Notes: generated by a model not told the origin, from the letters alone. A stretch of 64,000 bases of DNA from Streptomyces sp. NBC_00341 (GCF_041435055.1 NZ_CP108002.1:4712001-4776000); one strand, 5' to 3'; positions 26,361 to 36,067 are shown, counted from the first letter of the stretch. Numbers and translations: made by a program.

Positions 26361-29300
26361 CTACGGGGCCGCGGCGTCGATCGCCTTCACGATCCGCTTG
26401 TCGGAGACGGGGAACGCGGTGCCCAGCGCGTGCGCGAAATAGCTCACGCGCAGCTCCTCGATCATCCAGCGGATGTCCAGGACCTCCTGCGGAACAGGCC
26501 TGCCCTGCGGCAGCTGTTCGAGCAGCCAGGCGTACTCGTCCTGCATCTCGTGGACCTTCTCCATGCGCGCGGTGTCGCGCTGGACGTTGGTCGGCATCTG
26601 CTGGAGCCGGCGGTCCTCCGCGACCAGGTAGCGCATCAGATCGGGCAGCCTGCGCAGCCCGGTCGCGGTGACGAACCCGGGCGGGACGAGACGGGCGAGG
26701 TGCTCCCGTACGTCGGTGACGTTGTTGATCAGGACCAGGCTGCCGGTCGCCTTCAGCCGGCGCTCGCACGCCTGCCAGGCCGCCAGGACCTGCTGCACCT
26801 GGCCGACCGTGCGGACGGTCAGGTCCACCAGGTCGGCGCGCACCTTGTCGTACAGCTTCCGGAACGACGCCTCGTCCCAGGCGGGCCCTCCGTGCGCGGC
26901 GATCAGCCGGTCCGCGGCGGCGGTCGCGCAGTCGTCGAAGAGCGCCTGGATGGAGCCGTGCGGGTTGCGGGACAGGGCCAGCTTCTGCTGGTTGGTCAGC
27001 TTGTCCGACGCGAACTTCGCCGGGTTCACCGGGATGTTCAGCAGGATCAGCTTCCGGGTGCCGCGCCACATCGCCTGTTGCTGCTCGGCCTCGGTGTCGA
27101 AGAGCCGTACGGCGACTGTGCCCGCCGCGGCTCCCTCCTGGTCGACGAGCGCCGGGTACGCCTTGACCGGCTGGCCCGCCCGCCGCGTCTCGAAGACCCG
27201 GTCCAGCGCGCCGATCGTCCAGTCGGTGAGGCCCGAGCGCTCGATGGACTCACCGGTGGGGCCGGCGGTCGCCGCGGCGGCCTTGGAGAGCGCTTGGCGG
27301 GCCTTGGGGCGCAGCTGGACGCGCAGCACCTCCAGGTCCTTGTCCTCCGCGACCTTGCGGCGCCGTTCGTCGACGATCCGGAAGGTGATCTTCAGGTGGT
27401 CCGGGATCCGGGTCAGGTCGAAGTCGTCGGCCGTGACCGGGACGCCGACCATCCGCTGGAGCTCGCGGGCCAGCGTGAACGGCAGCGGCTCCTGGAGCGG
27501 AACGGCCCGGTCCAGGAACTTGTCCGCGTAGTTCGGGGCGGGGACGTAGTGCCGGCGGATCGGCTTGGGCAGCGAGCGGATCAGCTCGGTGACCACTTCC
27601 TCGCGCAGCCCGGGGATCTGCCAGTCGAAGCCGTCGGAGGTGACCTGGTTGAGCACCTGGAGCGGGATGTGGACGGTCACGCCGTCGGCGTCCGCGCCGG
27701 GCTCGAACTGGTACGTCACCCGGAACTTGAGCTTCCCCTGCCGCCAGGAGTCCGGGTAGTCGTCCTTGGTGACGTCCCCGGCCTTCTCGTTGATGAGCAT
27801 CGAGCGCTCGAAGTCCAGCGCGTCCGGCTCGTCCCGGCGCTTGTGCTTCCACCAGGAGTCGAAGTGCGCACCCGAGACGACGTGCTCCGGGATCCGCTGG
27901 TCGTAGAAGTCGAACAGCGTCTCGTCGTCCACGAGGATGTCGCGGCGCCGGGCCCGGTGCTCAAGCTCCTCGACCTCGCCCAGGAGCTTGCGGTTGTCGT
28001 GGAAGAACTGGTGATGCGTGCGCCAGTCGCCCTCGACCAGGGCGTTGCGGATGAACAGGTCCCGCGAGGCCTCCTGGTCGATACGGCCGAAATTGATCTT
28101 GCGCTGGGCCACGATCGGTACGCCGTAGAGCGTGACCCGCTCGTACGCCATCACCGCGGCCTGGTCCTTCTCCCAGTGCGGCTCGCTGTAGGTGCGCTTC
28201 AGCAGGTGCTGGGCCAGCGGCTCGATCCACTCGGGCTCGACCCGGGCATTGACCCGCGCCCACAGCCGGGACGTCTCCACCAGCTCCGCCGACATCACGA
28301 ACCGGGGCTGCTTCTTGAAGAGCGCGGAGCCGGGGAAGATCGCGAACTTGGCGTTGCGGGCCCCGACGTACTCGTTCTTCTCGGTGTCCTTCAGCCCGAT
28401 GTGCGACAGCAGACCGGCCAGCAGCGAGGTGTGCACCGACTGCTCGGGAGCATCGTCCTCATTCAGCTCGATGCCCATCTGCTTGGCGACCGTCCGCAGC
28501 TGGGCGTAGATGTCCTGCCATTCACGGATGCGCAGGAAGTTCAGGTACTCCTGTTTGCACATCCGGCGAAAGCTGGAGGAGCCGCGCTCCTTCTGCTGCT
28601 CGCGGATGTAGCGCCACAGGTTCAGGAACGCGAGGAAGTCCGACGTCTCGTCCTTGAACCGGGCGTGCTGCTGATCGGCCTGCGTCTGCTTCTCCGACGG
28701 CCGCTCGCGCGGGTCCTGGATGGAGAGCGCGGCGGCGATGACCATGACCTCGCGGACACAGCCGTTGCGCTCGGCCTCGATGACCATCCGGGCGAGGCGC
28801 GGGTCCACCGGCAGCTGGGAGAGCTTGCGCCCCAGCGGGGTGAGCCGCTGCCCCTTCTTCCCCTCCCCGGGGGACTTCTCCTCCTGCTCCAGCGCGCCCA
28901 GCTCCTGCAGGAGCTGCACGCCGTCGCGGATGTTGCGGTGGTCCGGCGGGTCGATGAAGGGGAACTTCTCGATGTCGCCCAGTCCGGCCGCGGTCATCTG
29001 GAGGATGACGGAGGCCAGGTTCGTCCGCAGGATCTCCGGGTCGGTGAACTCCGGCCGGGTCACGAAGTCGTCCTCGGAGTACAGCCGGATGCAGATGCCG
29101 TCGGACGTACGGCCGCAGCGGCCCTTGCGCTGGTTGGCGCTGGCCTGCGAGATCCGCTCGATGGGCAGCCGCTGGACCTTGGTGCGGTGGCTGTAGCGGG
29201 AGATACGGGCGTTGCCCGGGTCGATCACGTACTTGATGCCGGGGACGGTCAGCGAGGTCTCGGCGACGTTCGTCGCGAGGACGACCCTGCGGCCGGTGTG

Positions 29301-30308
29301 GCGCTGGAACACGCGGTGCTGCTCGGCGTGCGACAGACGTGCGTAGAGAGGGAGCACCTCGGTATGTCTGAGGTTGCGTTTGCCCAGCGCGTCCGCCGTG
29401 TCACGGATCTCCCGCTCGCCGGAGAGGAAGACCAGGACGTCGCCCGGACCCTCCGTCTGGAGCTCGTCGACGGCGTCGCAGATCGCGGTGATCTGGTCGC
29501 GGTCGGAGTCCTCGCTGTCCTCTTCCAGCAGGGGTCGATAGCGCACCTCGACCGGATACGTACGCCCGCTGACCTCCACGATCGGCGCCTCGCCGAAGTG
29601 GCGCGCGAAGCGCTCCGGGTCGATGGTCGCGGAGGTGATGACGACCTTCAGGTCCGGGCGCTTGGGCAGCAGCCGGGCCAGATAGCCGAGCAGGAAGTCG
29701 ATGTTCAGCGACCGCTCGTGGGCCTCGTCGATGATGATCGTGTCGTACGCGAGCAGCTCGCTGTCCGTCTGGATCTCGGCCAGCAGGATGCCGTCCGTCA
29801 TCAGTTTGACGAAGGTCGCGTCCTGGTTGACCTGGTCGGTGAACCGGACCTTCCAGCCGACCGCCTCGCCCAGCGGCGTCTTCAGCTCCTCCGCGATCCG
29901 CTCGGCCACCGTGCGGGCGGCGATCCGGCGGGGCTGGGTGTGCCCGATCATGCCGCGGACGCCACGGCCCAGCTCCATGCAGATCTTGGGGATCTGGGTG
30001 GTCTTGCCCGAGCCGGTCTCACCCGCGACGATCACGACCTGGTGGTCGCGTATCGCCTCCAGGATCTCGTCCTTCTTCTGGCTGACGGGCAGCTGTTCGG
30101 GGTACGTGAGGGCAGGCAGCCGCCCGGCCCGCAGCGCGAGCCGCTCCGCCGCCTTGGTCGCCTGGGCGGCGATCTCGTCCAGCACGCCCTGCTGGGCCTC
30201 TGGCTTACGAATGCGGCGCGCGCCTTCGAGACGTCGGCCGAGCCGGTGGGCGTCGCGCAGCGAGAGCTGCCCGAGCTGGGACTGGAGATCGGCAAAGGAA
30301 GTAGACAT
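26361..30308 (-). CDS. hrpA: ATP-dependent RNA helicase HrpA (DEAH box)
   Basis: 1315 residues, the normal size of bacterial HrpA. Helicase core: Walker A VIVAGETGSGKTTQIPK (about residues 93-109), TQPRRIAARTVAERIAEEL, the DEAH box TIIIDEAHERSLNIDFLLGY, VVITSATIDPERFARHF, VLVFLSGEREI and QRKGRCGRTSDGICIRLYSE. HA2 and OB-fold-like domains and the long HrpA-specific C-terminal region follow. In E. coli HrpA has been linked to mRNA processing and rescue of stalled translation; a similar RNA role is assumed. Long open frames on the opposite strand are GC-bias shadows. Confidence 0.96.
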   Translation of the reverse strand: MSTSFADLQSQLGQLSLRDAHRLGRRLEGARRIRKPEAQQGVLDEIAAQATKAAERLALRAGRLPALTYPEQLPVSQKKDEILEAIRDHQVVIVAGETGSGKTTQIPKICMELGRGVRGMIGHTQPRRIAARTVAERIAEELKTPLGEAVGWKVRFTDQVNQDATFVKLMTDGILLAEIQTDSELLAYDTIIIDEAHERSLNIDFLLGYLARLLPKRPDLKVVITSATIDPERFARHFGEAPIVEVSGRTYPVEVRYRPLLEEDSEDSDRDQITAICDAVDELQTEGPGDVLVFLSGEREIRDTADALGKRNLRHTEVLPLYARLSHAEQHRVFQRHTGRRVVLATNVAETSLTVPGIKYVIDPGNARISRYSHRTKVQRLPIERISQASANQRKGRCGRTSDGICIRLYSEDDFVTRPEFTDPEILRTNLASVILQMTAAGLGDIEKFPFIDPPDHRNIRDGVQLLQELGALEQEEKSPGEGKKGQRLTPLGRKLSQLPVDPRLARMVIEAERNGCVREVMVIAAALSIQDPRERPSEKQTQADQQHARFKDETSDFLAFLNLWRYIREQQKERGSSSFRRMCKQEYLNFLRIREWQDIYAQLRTVAKQMGIELNEDDAPEQSVHTSLLAGLLSHIGLKDTEKNEYVGARNAKFAIFPGSALFKKQPRFVMSAELVETSRLWARVNARVEPEWIEPLAQHLLKRTYSEPHWEKDQAAVMAYERVTLYGVPIVAQRKINFGRIDQEASRDLFIRNALVEGDWRTHHQFFHDNRKLLGEVEELEHRARRRDILVDDETLFDFYDQRIPEHVVSGAHFDSWWKHKRRDEPDALDFERSMLINEKAGDVTKDDYPDSWRQGKLKFRVTYQFEPGADADGVTVHIPLQVLNQVTSDGFDWQIPGLREEVVTELIRSLPKPIRRHYVPAPNYADKFLDRAVPLQEPLPFTLARELQRMVGVPVTADDFDLTRIPDHLKITFRIVDERRRKVAEDKDLEVLRVQLRPKARQALSKAAAATAGPTGESIERSGLTDWTIGALDRVFETRRAGQPVKAYPALVDQEGAAAGTVAVRLFDTEAEQQQAMWRGTRKLILLNIPVNPAKFASDKLTNQQKLALSRNPHGSIQALFDDCATAAADRLIAAHGGPAWDEASFRKLYDKVRADLVDLTVRTVGQVQQVLAAWQACERRLKATGSLVLINNVTDVREHLARLVPPGFVTATGLRRLPDLMRYLVAEDRRLQQMPTNVQRDTARMEKVHEMQDEYAWLLEQLPQGRPVPQEVLDIRWMIEELRVSYFAHALGTAFPVSDKRIVKAIDAAAP

Positions 30309-30474
30309 ACGGGTTCCAGGATCTCACCCGGGCCCGAGGAACGGCGAACCTATTTAGCGCGGGATCCGTCACGGGGCCCGCAGGGTGGGGGCGGTGACGG
30401 TCACAGCACGTACCATTCCGGACAGTTGATCTCCCTCCGCTCTCCCTCTGCTCTCCCCTTCCGGAAGGCCCGTC

Positions 30475-30912
30475 GTGTCCCGTTCGCAGTGGTGCTGCCT
30501 GGTGGCGGCGCTGGCGGTGGTGCTCGGGCTGTTCTGCGGACCGTCCACGGCGGTCGCCGCGACGGCTCCGGCATCGGCTTCGGCGGGTCCGGAGGCTTCG
30601 GCGGCGGGTCCGGCAGGTCCAGCGGGTCCGGAGGCTTCGGCGGCGGTGCCGGACCGGGTGCCGGTCGTGGCAGAGACCGGGGACGACGGGCACGGGGTTC
30701 CCGGCTGCGGCAGGAACGGAAAGCGCAACGGCACAGAGCCCGCCGTTCCCGGCCGGGCCCGGACGGCCCACGACCAGGCGCCGGGCCTCGCCGAAGGAGG
30801 CCTGCCCGCCGCCATCGGACCCGAGCCGGTCCGGCCGCCCGCGCCGATATCACCGCGGGGGCCCGAAGCGGCAGCGCCGGGCCCGGTGGAACTCTCCGTA
30901 CTGAGGGTGTAG
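30475..30912 (+). CDS. Small secreted Ala/Pro/Gly-rich protein
   Basis: 145 residues from GTG at 30,475. A signal peptide is clear: MSRSQWCCLVAALAVVLGLF with cleavage likely after STAVAA near residue 29. The mature part is low complexity (AGPEASAAGPAGPAGPEAS) without domains. It lies 66 bases upstream of the DsbA-like gene and may be co-transcribed; a link to extracytoplasmic thiol chemistry is only positional. Two Cys in the signal region and one in the mature part. Confidence 0.65.
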   Translation: MSRSQWCCLVAALAVVLGLFCGPSTAVAATAPASASAGPEASAAGPAGPAGPEASAAVPDRVPVVAETGDDGHGVPGCGRNGKRNGTEPAVPGRARTAHDQAPGLAEGGLPAAIGPEPVRPPAPISPRGPEAAAPGPVELSVLRV

Positions 30913-30978
30913 ACGGACCGCCCGCCCCGCGCCGGCCGTCCCTCTCCCTCTTCCCGCACCACCAGTCCGGAGTTCCGC

Positions 30979-31809
30979 ATGCCCGTTTCCACGTCCAGGC
31001 CGTCCCCGAAGCCGTCCCGAAAGCCGACCGCGAAGTCCGGTAAACCGACCGCCAGGTCCCGTAAGCCGCTCGTCTACGGCGCCGCGATCGTCGCGGCCGC
31101 CGCCCTGTTCGGCTACGTCTCCTACCGGGCCACCGCCCCCGACTCCGCGGGCTCCGGCTCCGCCGCGGTCGCTGACGTCACCGCGGACCCGGAGGCCGGC
31201 GTCTACCCCGAGCTGGCGAAGCTGGCCCGGCGCGACGCCGGGGACAAGCTGGCGCAGGGCCGGGCGGACGCGCCCGTCGTCCTCATCGAGTACGCCGACT
31301 TCAAGTGCGGCTACTGCGCGAAGTTCGCCCGGGACACCGAACCCGCCCTGGTGAAGAAGTACGTCGACAACGGCACCCTGCGCATCGAGTGGCGCAACTT
31401 CCCGATCTTCGGCGCCGAGTCCGAGGCCGCGGCGCGCGCCTCCTGGGCCGCCGGGCAGCAGGGCCGCTTCTGGCAGTTCCACCGTGCCGCCTACGGCGAA
31501 GGGGTCAAGGAGAAGGGGTTCGGCAAGGACCGGCTGAAGGCGCTCGCCCAGCAGGCCGGGGTGGCCGACCTGGACCGCTTCCAGGCCGACGCGGACGGCG
31601 CCGCAGCCGCGGCCGCGGTGAGCAAGGACCAGCAGCAGGGGTACGGGATCGGCGCGACGTCCACCCCCTCGTTCCTGATCAACGGCCGCCCGATCGCCGG
31701 GGCGCAGCCGGCCCGGACCTTCACCCAGGCCATCGAGCAGGCGGCGGAAAGGGCGAAGAGCACCGGCAACGCGGGCGAGGACGCGAACCCCAAGGGCGCC
31801 GCGAAGTGA
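30979..31809 (+). CDS. DsbA-family membrane-anchored thiol oxidoreductase
   Basis: 276 residues. A Lys/Arg/Ser-rich N-terminus is followed by one membrane segment (about residues 33-53: LVYGAAIVAAAALFGYVSY), then an extracellular thioredoxin-fold domain with active site FKCGYCAKFA near residue 110 and cis-proline in TSTPSFLINGRPI. The insert of helices between them is typical of DsbA/BdbD proteins that oxidise or isomerise disulphides outside the membrane. Its stop overlaps the CcdA-like gene by GTGA, so the two form an electron-relay pair. Confidence 0.93.
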   Translation: MPVSTSRPSPKPSRKPTAKSGKPTARSRKPLVYGAAIVAAAALFGYVSYRATAPDSAGSGSAAVADVTADPEAGVYPELAKLARRDAGDKLAQGRADAPVVLIEYADFKCGYCAKFARDTEPALVKKYVDNGTLRIEWRNFPIFGAESEAAARASWAAGQQGRFWQFHRAAYGEGVKEKGFGKDRLKALAQQAGVADLDRFQADADGAAAAAAVSKDQQQGYGIGATSTPSFLINGRPIAGAQPARTFTQAIEQAAERAKSTGNAGEDANPKGAAK

Positions 31810-32720
31810 CCGCCGGGATCGGCTACTTCGCCGCGCTCCTCGGCGGGCTGCTGGCGCTGCTCAGCCCGTGCAGCGCACTGCTGCTCCCCGCCTTCTTCGC
31901 GTACTCCATCAACTCCACCTCGCGGCTGCTCGCCCGCACCGGGATCTTCTACGCGGGGCTGGCCACCACCCTGGTCCCGCTGGGCGCGGCGGGTTCGTAC
32001 GCCGGACGGCTCTTCTACGGCCACCGCGACGCCCTCGTCCTCGGCGCGGGCTGGCTGATCATCGTCCTCGGCGCCGCCCAGATCGTCGGGCTCGGCTTCG
32101 CCTCGCGGCGGATCGCCGCGCTCAGCGGCCGGATCCGGCCCACGACCGCCGTATCGGTCTACGCGCTCGGCGCGGTCTACGGACTGGCCGGCTTCTGCGC
32201 GGGGCCGATCCTCGGGAGCGTGCTCACCGTGGCCGCCGTCAGCGGCAGCCCGGCGTACGGCGGACTGCTGCTCGCCGTCTACGCCCTGGGCATGGCGGTG
32301 CCGCTCTTCCTGCTGGCGCTGGTCTGGGAACGGTTCGAGCTGGGCCGCCGGGCCTGGCTGAGGGGGCGCGTCCTGCGGATCGGCCGCTTCGAGCTGCACA
32401 CGACGTCGCTGCTGTCGGGGCTCTTCTTCATCGGGCTCGGCGCCATGTTCCTGGTGTACGACGGGACGACCGCGCTCCCCGGACTGCTGGACGTGGACCA
32501 GTCGTTCGCCGTGGAGCAGTGGGCCCAGGGCGTCGGCGAGCAGGTGCCGGACGGGGTGCTGCTGGGCGCGGTGGTGGCCGTGGTCCTGCTGGTGCTCGCG
32601 GTACGGGCTGTGCGCCGCCGGGCCGCTGCCGCTGCCGCTGCCGCTGCCGCTGCTGATGCCGCTGCCAGTGCCGATGCCGCTGCGGACGAGGCGAACACCG
32701 CCGACCGGGAGGGTGTCTGA
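31806..32720 (+). CDS. CcdA/DsbD-type transmembrane electron carrier
   Basis: 304 residues from GTG at 31,806, overlapping the DsbA-like gene. Six or seven membrane segments; the paired conserved cysteines are in LALLSPCSALLLPAFFAY and VYGLAGFCAGPILGSVLTV, which pass electrons across the membrane in CcdA/ScsB proteins. A longer than usual loop and an extra C-terminal helix precede a low-complexity tail of Ala with Asp (AAAAAAAADAAASADAA). It probably keeps the adjacent DsbA-like protein reduced. The known cytochrome c genes are not nearby. Confidence 0.92.
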   Translation: MTAGIGYFAALLGGLLALLSPCSALLLPAFFAYSINSTSRLLARTGIFYAGLATTLVPLGAAGSYAGRLFYGHRDALVLGAGWLIIVLGAAQIVGLGFASRRIAALSGRIRPTTAVSVYALGAVYGLAGFCAGPILGSVLTVAAVSGSPAYGGLLLAVYALGMAVPLFLLALVWERFELGRRAWLRGRVLRIGRFELHTTSLLSGLFFIGLGAMFLVYDGTTALPGLLDVDQSFAVEQWAQGVGEQVPDGVLLGAVVAVVLLVLAVRAVRRRAAAAAAAAAAADAAASADAAADEANTADREGV

Positions 32721-32725
32721 CACGA

Positions 32726-32756
32726 CGAAGGCCCCGTCCATCGGACGGGGCCTTCG
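32726..32756. terminator. Bidirectional terminator (ccdA-like gene / tRNA operon)
   Basis: CGAAGGCCCCGTCC / GGACGGGGCCTTCG, perfect 14-bp stem, loop ATC. It lies 5 bases after the CcdA-like stop and just after tRNA-Phe on the other strand. Confidence 0.92.
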
Positions 32757-32761
32757 GGTGG

Positions 32762-32835
32762 TGGCTGGGGCCGGGATCGAACCGGCGACCTATCGCTTTT
32801 CAGGCGATCGCTCGTACCAACTGAGCTACCCAGCC
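32762..32835 (-). tRNA. tRNA-Phe (anticodon GAA)
   Basis: 74 bases. Acceptor GGCTGGG/CCCAGCC, D arm AGCTCAGTTGGTACGAGC, anticodon arm ATCGC-CTGAAAA-GCGAT, T arm GCCGGTTCGATCCCGGC. Last gene of the - strand operon Glu-Asp-Phe. Confidence 0.97.
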
Positions 32836-32857
32836 ACGCAGCTCATACGGGCTGCAG

Positions 32858-32932
32858 CGGTCCTGACGGGATTTGAACCCGCGGCCTCCACCTTGACAGG
32901 GTGGCGAGCACTCCAAACTGCTCCACAGGACC
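32858..32932 (-). tRNA. tRNA-Asp (anticodon GTC), copy 2
   Basis: 75 bases, identical to the gene at 26,172-26,246. Middle gene of the three-tRNA operon. Confidence 0.97.
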
Positions 32933-32968
32933 AAGCTTTGTGCGACTAAGTGTCGCACAGGTTGTGCG

Positions 32969-33041
32969 TGCCCCCAACGGGATTCGAACCCGTGCTACCG
33001 CCTTGAAAGGGCGGCGTCCTGGGCCACTAGACGATGAGGGC
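32969..33041 (-). tRNA. tRNA-Glu (anticodon TTC)
   Basis: 73 bases. Acceptor GCCCTCA paired with TGGGGGC (one G-T pair), anticodon arm CCGCC-CTTTCAA-GGCGG, T arm ACGGGTTCGAATCCCGT. First gene of the operon; its promoter must lie in 33,042-33,217, where no gene is present. Confidence 0.96.
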
Positions 33042-33217
33042 ATAACTGCTGGTACAGCCGCTTCTTCATCTGTAGCCCAAACGGGAACGTCAGAAGCATG
33101 TGACTCCGCTTCCCCTCGAAAGGTTCCGCTTCTTCTTCAACCTTTGAGGTTTCGGAACGGTCAAGCCCTGACCGGCGCCCTTGGGCACGTCGGAGACTGT
33201 ACACGTGGGTTTCGGTG

Positions 33218-34765
33218 TCAGCCAAACCGAATAGGGGAGGGCGTCGCGCCGGGCCGGTTGTCCTCCGGCAGATGGCGGCTGACCTCGGCCGTCGTCAGGC
33301 CGAGACCGCCCAGGGTGATCTCGTCCCAGGCCTGCAGGCGCCGGGTGGAGCGGTCCAGATAGAGCACCGACGCGAGCACCTGCTCCGGCTTCTTGTTCTG
33401 TACGGCGCGCAGCCCGCCGCCGCCCGTGGAGCCCTCCACCTTCAGCCGGGTGCCGAGCTCCATCACCTCGTTCTGCCGGTGGTGCACATGACCGGCCAGC
33501 ACGAGCGGGACCGTGCCGTCCGTCTCCCGGGCCGCCGCCGGCTCATGGGTGACGGCGATGTCGACCGGGGTGCCGGCCCGCTGCTGCTCGCGCAGGGCGG
33601 CCGCCAGCCGCAGGCCCGCCGTCCGCTCGACGTCCTCGGCCTGTTCCGGCCCGGTGCGGTCCGGGGTGAACTCCGGGTCCCCGATGCCGGCCACCCGCAG
33701 CCCGCCGACGTTCACCGCCCGGCCGTCGTCCAGCACGTGCACGTTCTTGAACCGCTTGGCGTCGCGCAGGTACTTCTGCGTGGTCGCGGAGTCGTGGTTC
33801 CCCCGGACCCAGACGTAGGGGGCGCCCAGATCGCTGATCGGGTCCAGGAAGTTGTTCTCGACGGCGGCGCCGTGGTCCATCGTGTCGCCCGAATCGATGA
33901 TCAGGTCGATGTCGTACTGCTCGACGAGCGAGCCGATGATGTGCCAGGCCGCCGGGTTCAGATGGATGTCGGAGACGTGCAGGACGCGCAGCGTGGCGGG
34001 GTCCGGGCTGTAGACGGGGAGCGTCGAGGTGGCGTCGTACAGCTTGGTGACGTTGGTGACCAGCCGGGCCAGCTCCTGCTGGTAGACGTCGAAGTCGGTG
34101 ACGATCGAGCGGGCGTCCCCCACCACGGAGGGGGCGCTGGAGAGCAGTCCGGAGAATTTGGGCTCCAGGACCGACTTCGGGTTCCAGGTGGCGTACGCGC
34201 TGACGCCCGAGGCGGCCAGCAGCGCGAGGGCGAGCCCGCCGGCCGCGAGGGCGCGGCGGGGCCTGCGGTAGACGGCGAGGCCCAGCGCGGTGGCCCCGGA
34301 GACGACCGCGACGCAGGAGCGCAGGGCGAGCTCGCGGGTGCCGGCGCCGACGTCGCCGGTGACCTCCTCCTCCAGCCCGGACAGCCGTTCGGGGTGCTGG
34401 ACGAGGGCCTCGGAGCGGACCGGGTCGAGGCGGTCGACATCGACGTCGAGCCGGACCGGGGCGTGGTGCGAATCCAGTTCCAGGGCGCCGAGCGGTGACA
34501 CGTTGATCTTGGTGCCGCCGGTGAGCGAGGGGCGCAGGGTCATCGTCGTGTCCATCGGGCCGACGGTCGTACGGACACTGCCGACGGCCAGCAGCCCGAG
34601 CCAGGCGCCGAAGAGCACGACGGTGACCAGGCCCAGCGCGCGGCCGAGCGGGCGCGACGGGACGGCGAGCGCACCGGAGCCACGGACGCGGCGGCCGGTG
34701 CGCGGCCGGGGGCGTAGGCGGTGCCGGACACGGGCTGCTGCGGCACGGAACGGGTCGCGGGCCAT
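33218..34765 (-). CDS. Membrane metallophosphoesterase
   Basis: 515 residues. An Arg-rich N-terminus is followed by a membrane segment (about 42-62) and two further ones (about 150-165 and 175-195), then the calcineurin-like phosphoesterase domain: RVLHVSDIHLNPAAW (about 265), IIDSGDTMDHG, VWVRGNHDSATTQKYL, IAVTHEP and VLAGHVHHRQNE, giving all metal ligands. The catalytic domain probably faces outward. Substrate unknown; family members cleave phosphodiesters such as cyclic nucleotides or phospholipid head groups. Confidence 0.92.
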   Translation of the reverse strand: MARDPFRAAAARVRHRLRPRPRTGRRVRGSGALAVPSRPLGRALGLVTVVLFGAWLGLLAVGSVRTTVGPMDTTMTLRPSLTGGTKINVSPLGALELDSHHAPVRLDVDVDRLDPVRSEALVQHPERLSGLEEEVTGDVGAGTRELALRSCVAVVSGATALGLAVYRRPRRALAAGGLALALLAASGVSAYATWNPKSVLEPKFSGLLSSAPSVVGDARSIVTDFDVYQQELARLVTNVTKLYDATSTLPVYSPDPATLRVLHVSDIHLNPAAWHIIGSLVEQYDIDLIIDSGDTMDHGAAVENNFLDPISDLGAPYVWVRGNHDSATTQKYLRDAKRFKNVHVLDDGRAVNVGGLRVAGIGDPEFTPDRTGPEQAEDVERTAGLRLAAALREQQRAGTPVDIAVTHEPAAARETDGTVPLVLAGHVHHRQNEVMELGTRLKVEGSTGGGGLRAVQNKKPEQVLASVLYLDRSTRRLQAWDEITLGGLGLTTAEVSRHLPEDNRPGATPSPIRFG

Positions 34766-34890
34766 TGGGCGACTGTGCCCCGGTCCGCGGGCAGGTATGC
34801 GCTCCGGGTGCGCCTGGGCGCTTCCGGGTACGTGCGGACGTTCCCGGTCTCTTCGGCGCGTTTGTGGCGGCGGTACGTGACAATGACGGG

Positions 34891-35241
34891 GTGCTGGAGA
34901 TGACGCGGGAAGAGTTCGAGGAACTGGTGGGCGAGGCCCTGGACCGGATCCCGCCGGAGCTGACCCGGCTGATGGACAACGTCGCGGTATTCGTCGAGGA
35001 CGAACCGGAGGGCGATGATCCGGATCTGCTCGGACTCTACGAGGGCACGCCGCTGACCGAGCGCGGTGAGTGGTACGCGGGCGTGCTGCCGGACCGGATC
35101 ACCATCTACCGGGGGCCGACGCTGCGGATGTGCGAGTCCCGCGAGCGCGTGGTGGCGGAGACGGAGATCACCGTCGTGCACGAGATCGCCCACCACTTCG
35201 GCATCGACGACGAGAGGCTGCACGCGCTCGGTTACGGCTGA
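34891..35241 (+). CDS. Minimal zinc metallopeptidase (DUF1025/PF06262 type)
   Basis: 116 residues from GTG at 34,891; further in-frame upstream codons run into the divergent gene. Motif EITVVHEIAHHFGIDDERLH holds HExxH plus the downstream Asp ligand typical of the minimal gluzincin-like family, and FEELVGEALDRIPPEL at the N-terminus fits the same family. Members are compact cytoplasmic putative zinc peptidases with unknown substrates. Divergent from the phosphoesterase with about 125 bases between. Confidence 0.9.
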   Translation: MLEMTREEFEELVGEALDRIPPELTRLMDNVAVFVEDEPEGDDPDLLGLYEGTPLTERGEWYAGVLPDRITIYRGPTLRMCESRERVVAETEITVVHEIAHHFGIDDERLHALGYG

Positions 35242-35506
35242 GGCGCCGGGCTGTGGGCTGCGGGACCGGGGCTCCCCGGTGCCGGGGCGCGTGGCGTGGG
35301 GCGGGCTGCGGGGCGGTTCTCCGGGCGCAGTGTCGCGGGCTTCGGGTGCCGGGTCGTGGGACGCGCGCGGGGGTCGCGAGGTGTGAATGAGGTGTGCGGG
35401 CCGGGTCCGGGGCGTGTCCCCGGCGGGGCGGCGGGAGTTGGGCACAGCGCTCCCCGGCTCGTTTCCGTACCGCCACGTCCTTCCTCGCGCCCCCGGAGGT
35501 ACCCCC

Positions 35507-36067
35507 GTGCGCCAGTTGTCCGTACCCGCCCCCGTCCGTTGGGCGGCCGTCACCGTCGCGGCGATCGCCGCGTCCACAGGCTGTATGAGCGTCGGTGACG
35601 ACGGCGGAAAGCCGGCGCCCTCGCGGCCGGCCGCGTCGAAGGGGGCGGTGACCGGCCCCGACGGCTCCACGGCGACCGGCACCGGCAGGTCGGCCCGTAC
35701 CGGCGGCGCCGAGGCGCACTCGGACCGGGAGGCCGCCGAGTCCGGCGCCCCGAGCGCCTCCGCAGACCCCTCGCGCAGTCCCGGCGCGAAGTCCGCCGCG
35801 CCCGGCCTGGTCCGGGGCGGCCGGCTGTCGGCTCCGCCGCTCCCGCAGGCGGAGCCCGGGGTTCCGGAGCAGCCGGAGCCCCCGGCGCCCTCCGAGGCGC
35901 AGACCCCCGAGCCGCCGCACCCGCCGGAGGAGCCGGAGCCCTCGGAGCCGCCCGAGGTGCCTTCGGCGTCGCCCGCGGCTCAGCTCCGCAATGAGGCGAT
36001 GGGGGCGCCGGGCCAGGTGGAGGAGTTGCCGACCCCGAAGGCATCGCCGCAGGTGGGACCGGCTTGA
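35507..36067 (+). CDS. Putative lipoprotein, Pro/Glu/Ser-rich
   Basis: 186 residues from GTG at 35,507 with GGAGG seven bases upstream. A short signal sequence MRQLSVPAPVRWAAVTVAAI ends in AASTGC, a plausible though imperfect lipobox with Cys26. The mature chain is disordered: Gly/Ser/Thr-rich, then EPPAPSEAQTPEPPHPPEEP-type proline repeats that would span the cell wall. No catalytic domain. No partner is evident from context. Confidence 0.6.
   Translation: MRQLSVPAPVRWAAVTVAAIAASTGCMSVGDDGGKPAPSRPAASKGAVTGPDGSTATGTGRSARTGGAEAHSDREAAESGAPSASADPSRSPGAKSAAPGLVRGGRLSAPPLPQAEPGVPEQPEPPAPSEAQTPEPPHPPEEPEPSEPPEVPSASPAAQLRNEAMGAPGQVEELPTPKASPQVGPA

Noticed and set aside
26430..31043. Open frame of over 1500 codons on the + strand opposite hrpA
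   Set aside because: It is antisense to a canonical HrpA, full of Arg/Gly/Asp/Val and lacks any domain. Long antisense frames are expected in very GC-rich coding DNA.
30982..31048. Lys/Ser/Arg/Pro repeats at the start of the DsbA-like protein as a separate small gene
   Set aside because: They are in frame with the membrane segment and thioredoxin domain and form a normal basic N-terminus.
26172..32932. tRNA-Asp copies as borders of a mobile island carrying hrpA and dsbA/ccdA-like genes
   Set aside because: Identity is confined to the tRNA itself, each copy has its own context, and the enclosed genes look like core genes. Duplicate tRNA genes are ordinary.
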